A stretch of DNA of 64,000 bases from Candidatus Eisenbergiella intestinipullorum (GTDB lineage Bacteria > Bacillota > Clostridia > Lachnospirales > Lachnospiraceae): contig DWWH01000012.1 of the NCBI GenBank assembly GCA_019119815.1, forward strand, positions 62,001 to 126,000. The letters run 5' to 3'. Every line of letters starts with the position of its first letter. The stretch's first letter is position 1. This document shows positions 34,198-42,950 of the stretch, piece by piece. Under the pieces are notes generated by a model that was given only the letters and a program-made list of their open reading frames with translations, had not been told where the DNA came from and ran no database searches. Both the position numbers and the translations under genes were made by a program.

Positions 34198-36185
34198 ATA
34201 TGAAAAAAATGCTGCAGGCTCCCATGCGCAGCAGGCAGAAGTACAGATATGAAGAGAGAATCCGGGAACAGACCGTGCGTTATCACGACTGGATCCTGAA
34301 AAAAGAGGCGAGGGAACGGGAAGGGCGTACCCTGAAGGGGGAGGACTTTGTCGTGAAATGTGTGCCCTACAGCGCCTGCCGGGCTTCCTTCCGGGTCCGG
34401 GAAGCGGGACGGGACGCGGATATCCTGGTCTTTCACGCGGACTGCGGAAAACCGGAGGAGGAAGCGCTCCGGCTGTTCGCGGACTTTTTCGCGAAAAATC
34501 CGGAGGCGGTTCTGGCCTACGGGGACGAGGACGAGATCCTTCCGGAGAACGGCGGCCGGCGCACCAATCCCTGGCTGAAGCCGGACTGGTCGCCGGACAC
34601 GCTGATTTCCTATTTCTATTTCGGAAATATTTTTGCCGTGAGAGCTTCCGCGGCCTGCGGCGTTTCCTGGCCCGGGGATGCGGACTGGAAACGGAATCTG
34701 TATGACTTCTGTCTGAAGCTGTCGGAGAAGGCGGGGGCCGGACATGTGGACAGCGTGCTTTTTCATGGAAAAGAGCCCATAGAGCCCTTCGGCATGGAAG
34801 AAGAATATGCGGACCTGAAAAAGGAAGCCTACATAAGGCGGAACTGGCCGCTTGAACCGGAAGGAATGGTTTCCATTGTGATCCCTTCCAAGGACAATCC
34901 GGGCGTGCTTTCCACCTGCATCCATTCCGCCATGGAGGCCAGCAGCTACCGCAATTTTGAGATCATCGTGATCGATAACGGGAGCAGTGAGAAGAACCGC
35001 GCCCGGATCGAGCGGATGCTCTCCCAGATGGAGCCGGAATGCCGCTTCCGCTATGTATATGAGCCCATGGAATTCAATTTTTCCCATATGTGCAACCGGG
35101 GCGCTGCCCTGGCGAAGGGGGACTACATCCTGTTCCTGAACGACGACATCGAGATCATTCAGGAGGACTGGCTGGAAAAAATGGTGGAAAAGGCTCAGCT
35201 TCCCCATGTGGGAGCGGTGGGCGTGAAGCTTCTCTACCCTTCCAGCCGGGCCATCCAGCACGCGGGCATCACCAACATCCGCCTGGGTCCGGCCCACAAG
35301 CTGCAGTACCGGGACGACCGGACGGACTACTATTTTCTCAGAAACCGTCTGGCCTTTGACGTGCTGGGCGTGACGGGCGCCTGTCTGATGGTGAAGCGCA
35401 GCCTTTTTGAAGAGAGCGGAGGCTGGAACGAGGACCTGCGGGTGGCCTTCAACGATGTGGATTTCTGCTACCGCCTGCACGATATGGGCTATGTGAACGT
35501 GGTGAGAAACGACGTGGCGCTCTATCATCATGAGTCCTTAAGCCGCGGGCTGGACGACAGCGTGGAGAAGCTCAAGAGGCTGCACGGCGAACTGAATCTG
35601 CTGTATGAGCTGCATCCTGACGTTTACGGCAGGGATCCCTACTATCACCGCTATCTGGTGAAGGATGTGCTGGATCAGGAATTTTACGCGGGCAACCGCT
35701 ATGAATATGAGGACAGAATGGACCGGGTGGCTCCGGAGATCATGAAGGAGGGCCTGCGGCCGGAGTGGAGCAACGAAGTGCTGCGCATGGGCATCGAATT
35801 CGCCGGGGATATGGAGAAATGGGAGACCGGAAAAGCCGGAGGCGGAGATTATTTCATCCAGGGCTGGTGCTATGCGCTCCAGGTGGATAACAGCCAGTAC
35901 CGTTTCAACCTGATCCTGAAGCCCGCAGGCCGGGGAGACGGCCCTGCCGGAGAGGAGGCGGGAGCGGTGTGGAAGCTTTCCGTGAACCGCCAGTACCGCC
36001 CGGACATTCAGGAGAATCTGGGACATCTGGAAAAGAATCAGGTGGCGCTCACCGGCGTCTGCGTAAGCTTTCCCAGAAAGGCTCTGCCGGAGGGCGAGTA
36101 TCTGATCGGCTTCCTCTGGGAGGACTGCTGCTCCAGGCAGAGGCTGTACCAGTGGACGGCGGAGACGATGAAGATCGAGTATTGA
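34194..36185 (+). CDS. GT2 glycosyltransferase with C-terminal beta-sandwich domain
   Basis: The start is taken as TTG 34194, nine bases after GGAG (34181-34184) and overlapping the upstream stop as TTGA; ATG 34200 has worse spacing. The 663-aa protein has an N-terminal helical and degenerate nucleotide-binding region (~1-215), a GT-A domain (~220-450) with VSIVIPSKDNPGVLSTCIHS, FLNDDIEII and GVTGACLMVKR, and a C-terminal ~150 residue beta-rich domain containing FIQGWCYALQVDN and ALTGVCVSFPRKALPEGEY. Such rhamnosyltransferase-like GT2 proteins elongate surface polysaccharides in the cytoplasm. Donor likely dTDP-rhamnose or a related sugar, by context only. Confidence 0.85.
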   Translation: MNMKKMLQAPMRSRQKYRYEERIREQTVRYHDWILKKEAREREGRTLKGEDFVVKCVPYSACRASFRVREAGRDADILVFHADCGKPEEEALRLFADFFAKNPEAVLAYGDEDEILPENGGRRTNPWLKPDWSPDTLISYFYFGNIFAVRASAACGVSWPGDADWKRNLYDFCLKLSEKAGAGHVDSVLFHGKEPIEPFGMEEEYADLKKEAYIRRNWPLEPEGMVSIVIPSKDNPGVLSTCIHSAMEASSYRNFEIIVIDNGSSEKNRARIERMLSQMEPECRFRYVYEPMEFNFSHMCNRGAALAKGDYILFLNDDIEIIQEDWLEKMVEKAQLPHVGAVGVKLLYPSSRAIQHAGITNIRLGPAHKLQYRDDRTDYYFLRNRLAFDVLGVTGACLMVKRSLFEESGGWNEDLRVAFNDVDFCYRLHDMGYVNVVRNDVALYHHESLSRGLDDSVEKLKRLHGELNLLYELHPDVYGRDPYYHRYLVKDVLDQEFYAGNRYEYEDRMDRVAPEIMKEGLRPEWSNEVLRMGIEFAGDMEKWETGKAGGGDYFIQGWCYALQVDNSQYRFNLILKPAGRGDGPAGEEAGAVWKLSVNRQYRPDIQENLGHLEKNQVALTGVCVSFPRKALPEGEYLIGFLWEDCCSRQRLYQWTAETMKIEY

Positions 36186-36222
36186 GTTGCGGCTTCGCGG
36201 ATGGGGCGAAGGGAATTGCAAC
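36186..36222 (+). other. Intergenic hairpin with internal loop
   Basis: GTTGC/GCAAC (36186-36190, 36218-36222) encloses CTTCGC/GCGAAG (36193-36198, 36206-36211). Lies between two GT genes, without U-run. Confidence 0.5.
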
Positions 36223-36244
36223 AGGATGAATGAAAGGCGGACAG

Positions 36245-38197
36245 ATGGATAAGGACTACAGGGAAGCGTACGAGCAGGAGAAATACAAGAGCACCTATCT
36301 GGCCGGCCGGGTGGCCGAGCTGGAGGATCAGGTGGATGATCTCCAGTTTAAGCTGGACCGGATCAAGAACAATCCGGTCTGGAAGGCCAGCGCGCCGTTT
36401 CGCAGGTGCATGCATTTCTGCATCCGCCAGGTGGACCGGGTGAGAAACTGCGGCAGCCTTTCCGGCGTGATCGCCAAGATGAAATATAAGGCCAATGAAC
36501 GTAAGGCCATGTGCCACTACGGCACGGAAAGCTTTCCGGATGATGCGGAGCGGGAACGCCAGAGAAATACGGTGTTTGACCGCATGGTGAAGATCAGCGT
36601 GCTGACGCCTCTGTGGAATACGCCGGAGAATTTCCTGCGGGAGATGATCGAATCCGTGCAGGCGCAGACCTATGAAAACTGGGAGCTGTGTCTGGCGGAC
36701 GGCTCGGATGACGCCCATGCGTATGTGGGAGAGATCTGCCGGGAGTACGCGCAGAAGGATGCGCGGATCGTCTATAAAAAGTTGGAAAAAAACGGAGGAA
36801 TCGCGGAGAATACCAACCGGTGCCTGGAGATGGCGACGGGCGAATTCGTGGCGCCGTTTGACCACGACGACCTGCTGCACCCGAGTGTGCTGTATGAATA
36901 CGTGAAGGTGATCAATGAAAAGAACGCGGATTACATCTACTGCGATGAGGCCACCTTCAAAAACGGCGACGTGAACCAGATGATCACCATGCATTTCAAG
37001 CCGGATTATGCCATCGACAACCTGCGGGCCAACAACTATATCTGCCATTTCAGCATGTTCGACAAAAAGCTGCTGGAGGGGACGGAGCTGTACCGGACCA
37101 AATTCGACGGAAGCCAGGACCACGACATGATCCTGCGTCTGACGGACCGGGCAAAAAATGTGGTCCATGTGCCCAGGCTTCTGTATTACTGGAGGCAGCA
37201 TGCGGGAAGCGTATCCTCCGGCGTGCAGGCCAAGCCCTACGTGGTGGAGTCTGCGAGAGGAGCGGTGGCGGACCATCTGCGGCGGCACGGCTTTTCCAAT
37301 TTCAAGATCACCAGCACCCGGGCCTTTGAGACCATTTTCAAGATCACCTATGAGATCATCGGAGAGCCGAAGATTTCCATCATCATCCCCAATAAGGATC
37401 ATGTGGAGGACTTAAGACGCTGCATCACCTCCATCATTGAGAAGTCTACCTATGACAACTACGAGATCATCGTGGTGGAGAACAACAGCGAAACCAGAGA
37501 AATTTTTGCCTATTATGAGGAACTCGCAAACAATCCGGCGGTGAAGATCATCACTTATAAAGGGAACTTCAATTATTCCGCCATCAACAACCTGGGCGTG
37601 TCGGCCTCTTCCGGCGAATATGTGCTGCTTTTAAACAACGACATTCAGATCATCACCGTGAACTGGATGGAGGAGCTGCTCATGTATGCCCAGCGCCCGG
37701 ACGTGGGGGCGGTGGGAGCCAAGCTGTATTATCCGGACAAGACCATCCAGCACGCGGGTGTGGTCATCGGCCTGGGCGCGCACCGCACCGCGGGCCATGT
37801 GCATTACCGTCAGAAACGGGAAAATCTGGGCTACATGGGAAGGCTCTGCTACGCCCAGAACATGTCCGCCGTAACCGGCGCCTGCCTGCTGGTGAAAAAG
37901 GCGCTTTACGAAGAGGCGGGCGGCCTGGACGAAAGCTTCGCCGTTTCCTTAAACGACGTGGATTTCTGTCTGAAGCTGAGAAAGCTGGGTTATCTGAACG
38001 TGTTCACCCCCTTCGCGGAGGCCTATCATTATGAATCCGCCTCCCGCGGCTCCGACATGACGGGGGAGGCCGCCGCGCGCTACAACGACGAAGCTGCCCG
38101 CTTCCGGGAAAAGTGGAAGGCGGAGCTGGAAGCCGGGGATCCGTACTACAACCCCAATTTCAGCCTGGATAAGAGCGACTTTTCTTTACGCGTCTGA
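36245..38197 (+). CDS. Tandem-domain GT2 glycosyltransferase with coiled-coil N-terminus
   Basis: ATG 36245 or 36230 are both possible. The ~650-aa protein starts with a predicted coiled coil (LAGRVAELEDQVDDLQFKLD, roughly residues 17-38), then a first GT2 domain (~115-370: KISVLTPLWNTPENFLREMI, FVAPFDHDDLLHP) and a second GT2 domain (~380-640: ISIIIPNKDHVEDLRRCITS, LLLNNDIQII, AVTGACLLVKKALYEEAGG). Two GT domains in one chain suggest synthesis of a repeat with two alternating linkages. The coiled coil may tether it to a partner, in the way WbdD and WbdA associate, but that is inference. Confidence 0.88.
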   Translation: MDKDYREAYEQEKYKSTYLAGRVAELEDQVDDLQFKLDRIKNNPVWKASAPFRRCMHFCIRQVDRVRNCGSLSGVIAKMKYKANERKAMCHYGTESFPDDAERERQRNTVFDRMVKISVLTPLWNTPENFLREMIESVQAQTYENWELCLADGSDDAHAYVGEICREYAQKDARIVYKKLEKNGGIAENTNRCLEMATGEFVAPFDHDDLLHPSVLYEYVKVINEKNADYIYCDEATFKNGDVNQMITMHFKPDYAIDNLRANNYICHFSMFDKKLLEGTELYRTKFDGSQDHDMILRLTDRAKNVVHVPRLLYYWRQHAGSVSSGVQAKPYVVESARGAVADHLRRHGFSNFKITSTRAFETIFKITYEIIGEPKISIIIPNKDHVEDLRRCITSIIEKSTYDNYEIIVVENNSETREIFAYYEELANNPAVKIITYKGNFNYSAINNLGVSASSGEYVLLLNNDIQIITVNWMEELLMYAQRPDVGAVGAKLYYPDKTIQHAGVVIGLGAHRTAGHVHYRQKRENLGYMGRLCYAQNMSAVTGACLLVKKALYEEAGGLDESFAVSLNDVDFCLKLRKLGYLNVFTPFAEAYHYESASRGSDMTGEAAARYNDEAARFREKWKAELEAGDPYYNPNFSLDKSDFSLRV

Positions 38198-38231
38198 GAA
38201 TTTGTAGTAAGATAGAAGCGACTGAATGGAA

Positions 38232-38337
38232 TGCCGCCGGAAGACGGCAGGAAATGGAGGCGGAAAGCGCATGGCGCTTTCCTGGAAGAATCGCTGCGCG
38301 ATTCTTCTCACTAAATTCTATGCCGCCGTTCGGCGGC
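38232..38337 (+). repeat. Four-hairpin leader before phosphoglucomutase
   Basis: TGCCG/CGGCA at 38232-38249; GGAAAGCGC/GCGCTTTCC at 38262-38282; GAAGAATCGC/GCGATTCTTC at 38285-38307; GCCGCC/GGCGGC at 38322-38337. The first and last units share the layout ATGCCGCC, hairpin, GAAATGGAGG, so the leader seems duplicated. The last GGAGG serves the mutase gene. Confidence 0.7.
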
Positions 38338-38353
38338 GGAAATGGAGGAGAAA

Positions 38354-40078
38354 ATGAGCTATATGGACGAGTACCGCTTCTGGCGGGAGGATTCCTATTT
38401 TGATCAGAAGACGAAGGACGAGCTTGCCGGAATCGAGGGCAACGAGAAGGAGATCGAGGACCGGTTCTATAAGGAGCTGGAATTCGGAACCGGCGGACTG
38501 CGCGGCGTGATCGGCGCGGGTACCAACCGGATGAACATCTATACCGTGAGAAAAGCTACCCAGGGGCTGGCCAATTACATCATCAAACAGGGCGGAGAAA
38601 AGAAGGGCGTCGCCATCGCCTACGATTCCCGCTACATGTCTCCGGAATTCGCGGATGAAGCGGCGCTGTGTCTGGCCGCGAACGGGATTAAGGCGTATGT
38701 GTTCGACGAGCTGCGCCCCACCCCGGAGCTTTCCTTCGCGCTCCGCACGCTCGGCTGCATTTCCGGAATCGTAGTGACCGCAAGCCACAATCCGCCGGAA
38801 TACAACGGCTATAAGGTATACTGGGAGGACGGCGCGCAGGTGACTTCTCCGAAGGATAAGGAAATCATCGCCGAGGTGAAGGCGGTGACGGATTACCATA
38901 CGGTAAAAACCATGTCGAAGGAAGAGGCGATGAAGGCAGGCCTGTATCAGGTGATCGGTTCCGAGATCGACGACGCCTACATGGTGGAGCTGAAGAAGCA
39001 GATCATCCATCCTGAAGTGATTCAGGAGATGGCGGACGATATCCGCATCGTCTACACGCCCTTCCACGGCACCGGAAACAAGCCGGTCCGCCGCGTGCTT
39101 TCCGAGCTGGGCTTCAAGCATGTGTACGTGGTTCCCGAGCAGGAGCTGCCGGATCCCGCGTTCACCACGCTGGATTATCCCAATCCGGAGGATCCCAAAG
39201 CCTTCACCCTGGCGCTGAAGCTGGCGAAGGAAAAGAACGCGGACATCGTGATGGCCACCGATCCGGACGCGGACCGTCTGGGCATCTACGCGCTGGATAC
39301 GAAGAGCGGGGAATACGTTCCCTTTACCGGAAACATGTCCGGCATGCTGATCGCGGAATATATCCTGAGAGAAAGAACGGCTACGGGAACCATGCCGGAG
39401 AACCCGGCGATGGTAAAGACCATCGTGACCACCAACATGGCGGACCCGATTGCGGCGGATTACAACGTGAAGCTGATCGAAGTGCTGACCGGCTTCAAGT
39501 ACATCGGAGAGCAGATCAAGCTGTTTGAGCAGACCGGCTGCAACAACTATGTGTTCGGCCTGGAGGAGAGCTACGGCTGCCTGGCCGGAACCCATGCCAG
39601 GGATAAGGACGCCGTGGTGGCGGTGATGTGCCTGTGCGAGGTCGCGGCATGGTGCAAAAAGCACGGAAAGACCCTGTGGGATCAGATGATCGAGCTGTAT
39701 GAGAAATACGGCTACTATAAGGAAAGCCTTTACACCATCACCCTGAAGGGAATCGACGGTTCCAGACAGATCACGGAGATGATGGATAAACTGAGAAAGA
39801 ATCCGCCCACCCATTTCGGGGATCTTCAGGTGACCAGAGTGCGCGACTATGCCACCGGCGTGATCAAGGAGCTGGCGACGGGCAAGGAAAGCCCTACCGG
39901 TCTGCCGGAATCCAACGTGCTCTATTTTGACCTGACCAATGATTCCTGGTGCTGCGCAAGACCTTCCGGAACCGAGCCCAAGATCAAGTTCTATATGGGC
40001 GTGAAGGGAACGAGCCTTGCGGATGCGCAGGAGAAGAATGAAAAGCTGACGGAAGAACTGAAGGCTGTGATCGAATAA
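38354..40078 (+). CDS. pgcA: Phospho-sugar mutase (alpha-phosphoglucomutase)
   Basis: GGAGGAG ahead of ATG 38354 (an ATG at 38342 is part of that site). The 574-aa alpha-D-phosphohexomutase has the phosphoserine loop VTASHNPPEYNGYKVY (S144), the metal loop ATDPDADRLGI and the sugar-binding GLEESYG; the C-terminal RPSGTEPKIKFYMGV is the phosphate-binding motif. It interconverts glucose-6- and glucose-1-phosphate, feeding RmlA. Length matches Gram-positive PgcA. Its position inside the GT operon argues for dedicated supply. Confidence 0.94.
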   Translation: MSYMDEYRFWREDSYFDQKTKDELAGIEGNEKEIEDRFYKELEFGTGGLRGVIGAGTNRMNIYTVRKATQGLANYIIKQGGEKKGVAIAYDSRYMSPEFADEAALCLAANGIKAYVFDELRPTPELSFALRTLGCISGIVVTASHNPPEYNGYKVYWEDGAQVTSPKDKEIIAEVKAVTDYHTVKTMSKEEAMKAGLYQVIGSEIDDAYMVELKKQIIHPEVIQEMADDIRIVYTPFHGTGNKPVRRVLSELGFKHVYVVPEQELPDPAFTTLDYPNPEDPKAFTLALKLAKEKNADIVMATDPDADRLGIYALDTKSGEYVPFTGNMSGMLIAEYILRERTATGTMPENPAMVKTIVTTNMADPIAADYNVKLIEVLTGFKYIGEQIKLFEQTGCNNYVFGLEESYGCLAGTHARDKDAVVAVMCLCEVAAWCKKHGKTLWDQMIELYEKYGYYKESLYTITLKGIDGSRQITEMMDKLRKNPPTHFGDLQVTRVRDYATGVIKELATGKESPTGLPESNVLYFDLTNDSWCCARPSGTEPKIKFYMGVKGTSLADAQEKNEKLTEELKAVIE

Positions 40079-40096
40079 GTGCAGAGCTGTTGAGGG

Positions 40097-40186
40097 GGCA
40101 TCTGCCGCAGGAGATTCTTTCTGGCCGGAGAAGGGACCGGAATGCCGGACCGCTCCGAAATAGAAAGCCGGCGGCAGATGCCTTTT
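40097..40186 (+). other. Long-range hairpin at the 5' end of a GT gene
   Basis: GGCATCTGCCGC (40097-40108) pairs perfectly with GCGGCAGATGCC (40171-40182), followed by TTTT. The 62-base loop contains smaller CCGG stems. The 3' arm covers the candidate ATG 40178. It could act as an attenuator or block initiation. Confidence 0.6.
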
Positions 40187-41737
40187 ACGCACAGAAGGCG
40201 AAGGACGCGAAAGGGGGAGGCGAAAACGGAAAACAGGCTTGCGGCGGGCTGGAAACGGACGCTGGGATATTTTAGAAGAAACGGCATGTCGGCCGCCCTG
40301 TGGGCTGTGGCGGAACGGCTTTTTCAGGAGAAGGTGCAGAGCGGCTACCGCTATGTCCCCCCGGCGCAGGCTGAGCTTGACCGGCAGCGCAGAGAGGCGG
40401 AAGGCTGGGAAGATGCGCCTCTTTTTTCCGTGCTGGTCCCGGCCTACGAGACGCCTCCCGCTTTTTTTAAGGCTCTTCTGGACTGCATGCAGGCGCAGAG
40501 CTGGCCTTTCTGGGAGCTGGTGATCGCGGATGCGGGAAAGACGGACACCGTCAGAAGGCTTGCGGAGGGGCGCGGGGACGATCGCATCCGCTATCGGAAG
40601 CTTGCGCAGAACCGGGGCATAGCGGCCAATACCAATGAGGCGTTAAAGGAGGCGCGCGGGATCTATACGGGGCTTCTGGACCACGACGATCTGCTGACGC
40701 CGGATGCTTTGTATGAAATGGCCCTCGCCATAAGAAACCGGGAAAAAGAGGGAATCACTCCTGTTTTTCTCTATTCGGACGAGGATAAGTGCGGCGGGAC
40801 GGGAGAGACTTTTTACGAGCCGAACCGGAAGCCGGACTTCAATCTGGATCTGCTTTTTTCCAACAATTATATCTGTCACTTCCTGCTTATGAGGACGGAT
40901 GTTTTCCGGAGGCTTCAGGAAAGGGATGGCTATGACGGCGCCCAGGACTATGACCTTGTGCTGCGCGCTGCGGCGGGCGTGCTCGACGGTGTGCCGGAGA
41001 AAGCCTATGTGCATGTGCCGAAGATCCTGTATCACTGGCGCTGCCACGAGACTTCCACGGCTTCCAATCCGGAAAGCAAGCGGTATGCCTATGAGGCGGG
41101 AAAACGTGCGCTGGCAGATCTCTGTGCGGCCAGAGGCTGGAAGGCAGAAGCGGAGGAGACCAGGCATGTGGGATTTTACCGACTGCGCTATCAGCCGGAC
41201 ATCCTGCAGGTACGCAGTGACGTGGGAGCCGCAGCCTTCCCGCTTCCCTCCAGGAACGGAAAGCTGCGGAGCGGTATCTATGAGAACCGGACGCAAGGAG
41301 AAATGCTCTCTGCCTGGGAACATGCGGCAGGGGGAGCCTGGAAAAAACGGACGGCGGCGGAAGAAGACGCTCCCGGCAGCTTTGAAGCGGCAGGAAAAGA
41401 ACGACCGCTCATGCGGTATGAAGGGCTGCCGCGGCATTTCAGCGGCTACCTGCACCGGGCGGTGCTGACACAGGATGTGGAGGCGGCAGATGTGCGGGCC
41501 ATGCGCGTGAGGCCGGAGCTGGAAGAGGAGCTGCAGGAGGCGCTGCAGGCTGTCCGGCAGGGCATGGATCCGGTACAGGCCAGCCGGATCTTCTGCGGGA
41601 AGATCCGGGAAAGAGGCCTGCGGATCTGCTGGGAGCCGGAAGCGGGCGGAACACGGACGCAGGGCAGAGAGGACGGGAGTACAAAAAATGCGGGAAGTCC
41701 GGGAAGTCCCCGGATCCCTGGGAGGAATACGGATTGA
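40142..41737 (+). CDS. GT2 glycosyltransferase
   Basis: Start is uncertain: ATG 40142 and ATG 40178 are in frame, neither has a good binding site, and 40178 lies in a hairpin arm. After a basic leader the protein has a helical segment (~45-100, RTLGYFRRNGMSAALWAVAE) and a GT2 domain (~110-360) with FSVLVPAYETPPAFFKALLD, GLLDHDDLLTPDALYEM and SDEDKC. The C-terminal ~150 residues are polar and unassigned. The last three codons overlap the next GT gene. It is paralogous to the first domain of the GT at 36245. It probably adds a sugar to the exported polysaccharide. Confidence 0.83.
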   Translation: MPDRSEIESRRQMPFTHRRRRTRKGEAKTENRLAAGWKRTLGYFRRNGMSAALWAVAERLFQEKVQSGYRYVPPAQAELDRQRREAEGWEDAPLFSVLVPAYETPPAFFKALLDCMQAQSWPFWELVIADAGKTDTVRRLAEGRGDDRIRYRKLAQNRGIAANTNEALKEARGIYTGLLDHDDLLTPDALYEMALAIRNREKEGITPVFLYSDEDKCGGTGETFYEPNRKPDFNLDLLFSNNYICHFLLMRTDVFRRLQERDGYDGAQDYDLVLRAAAGVLDGVPEKAYVHVPKILYHWRCHETSTASNPESKRYAYEAGKRALADLCAARGWKAEAEETRHVGFYRLRYQPDILQVRSDVGAAAFPLPSRNGKLRSGIYENRTQGEMLSAWEHAAGGAWKKRTAAEEDAPGSFEAAGKERPLMRYEGLPRHFSGYLHRAVLTQDVEAADVRAMRVRPELEEELQEALQAVRQGMDPVQASRIFCGKIRERGLRICWEPEAGGTRTQGREDGSTKNAGSPGSPRIPGRNTD

Positions 41738-42693
41738 AAACGACCGTGGTGATTCCCAATTATAATGGGAAGCAATACCTGAACAACTGTCTGAAGAGCC
41801 TGCAGGCTGCGGAGCGGGAGCGTCCTGCCGTTGTGGTGGTGGACAACGGTTCCGCAGACGGAAGCGGGGAGGAGGCAAAAAAGGCCTTTCCCTGGATCAG
41901 GCTGATCCGGTTTCCGGAAAACCGGGGGTTTGATGCGGCGGTCAATGAGGGGATCCGGCAGAGCACGACGCCCTATGTGTTCCTTCTCAATAACGACACC
42001 CTGGTGCGTCCCGGCTGCATCAGCGCCCTGGAGAGACGCATGGAGCAGGAGGAGAGACTGTTCTCTGTTTCCGCCCGCATGCTGGATATGAAAGATCCCT
42101 CCCGCATGGATGGAGCCGGAGATCTGTACAGCGCGCTGGGCTGGGCCTATGCGGTGGGAAAGGGAAAGCCGGCCGCCCGCTATGAAAAGCCCCGCAGCGT
42201 GTTTTCTGCCTGTGCGGGAGCGGCCATTTACCGGAGAAGCGCCCTGGAGAGGACAGGACTGTTTGACGAATTGCATTTTGCCTACCTGGAGGATGTGGAT
42301 CTGGGCTATCGGGCGCGCATCCTGGGCCTGCAGAACGCCTATGAGCCCTCCGCCGTGGTGCTCCATGCGGGAAGCGCCACCAGCGGCTCCCGCTACAATG
42401 CGTTTAAGATCCGCTGTTCCGCAAGGAACAACGTTTACCTGATCTATAAAAATATGCCGCCCCTCCAGCTTGTGCTCAACAGCCCTTTTCTGCTGGCGGG
42501 CTTTCTGGCCAAGGCTCTTTTTTTCACAAAAAAAGGGTACGGAAGCGTCTATGCAGGCGGCCTGAAGGAAGGCCTGCGGCTGTGTGTCTCGCCGCAGGGC
42601 CGTGCATGCCGGGTACGGTTCAAAGGAAGCAATCTGGGGAATTATATAAGGATACAGATGGAACTGTGGGCAAATCTGTTCCGGCGGATCTGA
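41734..42693 (+). CDS. GT2 rhamnosyltransferase-like glycosyltransferase
   Basis: TTG 41734 overlaps the preceding stop as TTGA and has GGAGGA at 41719-41724. The 319-aa protein is a single GT-A domain: TTVVIPNYNGKQYLNNCLKS, VVVDNGSADGSGEE, FLLNNDTLV, and YLEDVDLGYRARI, as in WbbL/RfbF-type rhamnosyltransferases. A C-terminal ~70 residues contain one amphipathic or membrane-associated segment (NSPFLLAGFLAKALFF). Last GT before a fresh promoter. Confidence 0.88.
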   Translation: MKTTVVIPNYNGKQYLNNCLKSLQAAERERPAVVVVDNGSADGSGEEAKKAFPWIRLIRFPENRGFDAAVNEGIRQSTTPYVFLLNNDTLVRPGCISALERRMEQEERLFSVSARMLDMKDPSRMDGAGDLYSALGWAYAVGKGKPAARYEKPRSVFSACAGAAIYRRSALERTGLFDELHFAYLEDVDLGYRARILGLQNAYEPSAVVLHAGSATSGSRYNAFKIRCSARNNVYLIYKNMPPLQLVLNSPFLLAGFLAKALFFTKKGYGSVYAGGLKEGLRLCVSPQGRACRVRFKGSNLGNYIRIQMELWANLFRRI

Positions 42694-42755
42694 GCGGATG
42701 GAGCACGACATCTGCCTGGTTCTGGCGGCCGAGTGAACTGTTAAGAAAATTTAAG

Positions 42756-42784
42756 TTGTGCTTTTGAGTCGAATATTGTACAAT
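42756..42784 (+). promoter_or_regulatory. Promoter of the sugar transferase-LCP unit
   Basis: TTGTGC, 17 bp, TACAAT. The 257-bp gap (42694-42950) holds this promoter and a ~160-nt leader without a supported ORF. Confidence 0.65.
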
Positions 42785-42950
42785 ACAGATTGTATATGGG
42801 AAGCTGCTGCGTTGACTGCGCCGGTCATCACGCTGATCGGTACAGAGAAAGCGCACTGCGAACGGGATCCGGCCTGGCCGCCGTCTCCGGCGGGGATGAG
42901 AGAACGGATCTGGCAGCCGGGGCGGCAGCTGTGGGGAAACGGGTGAAACC

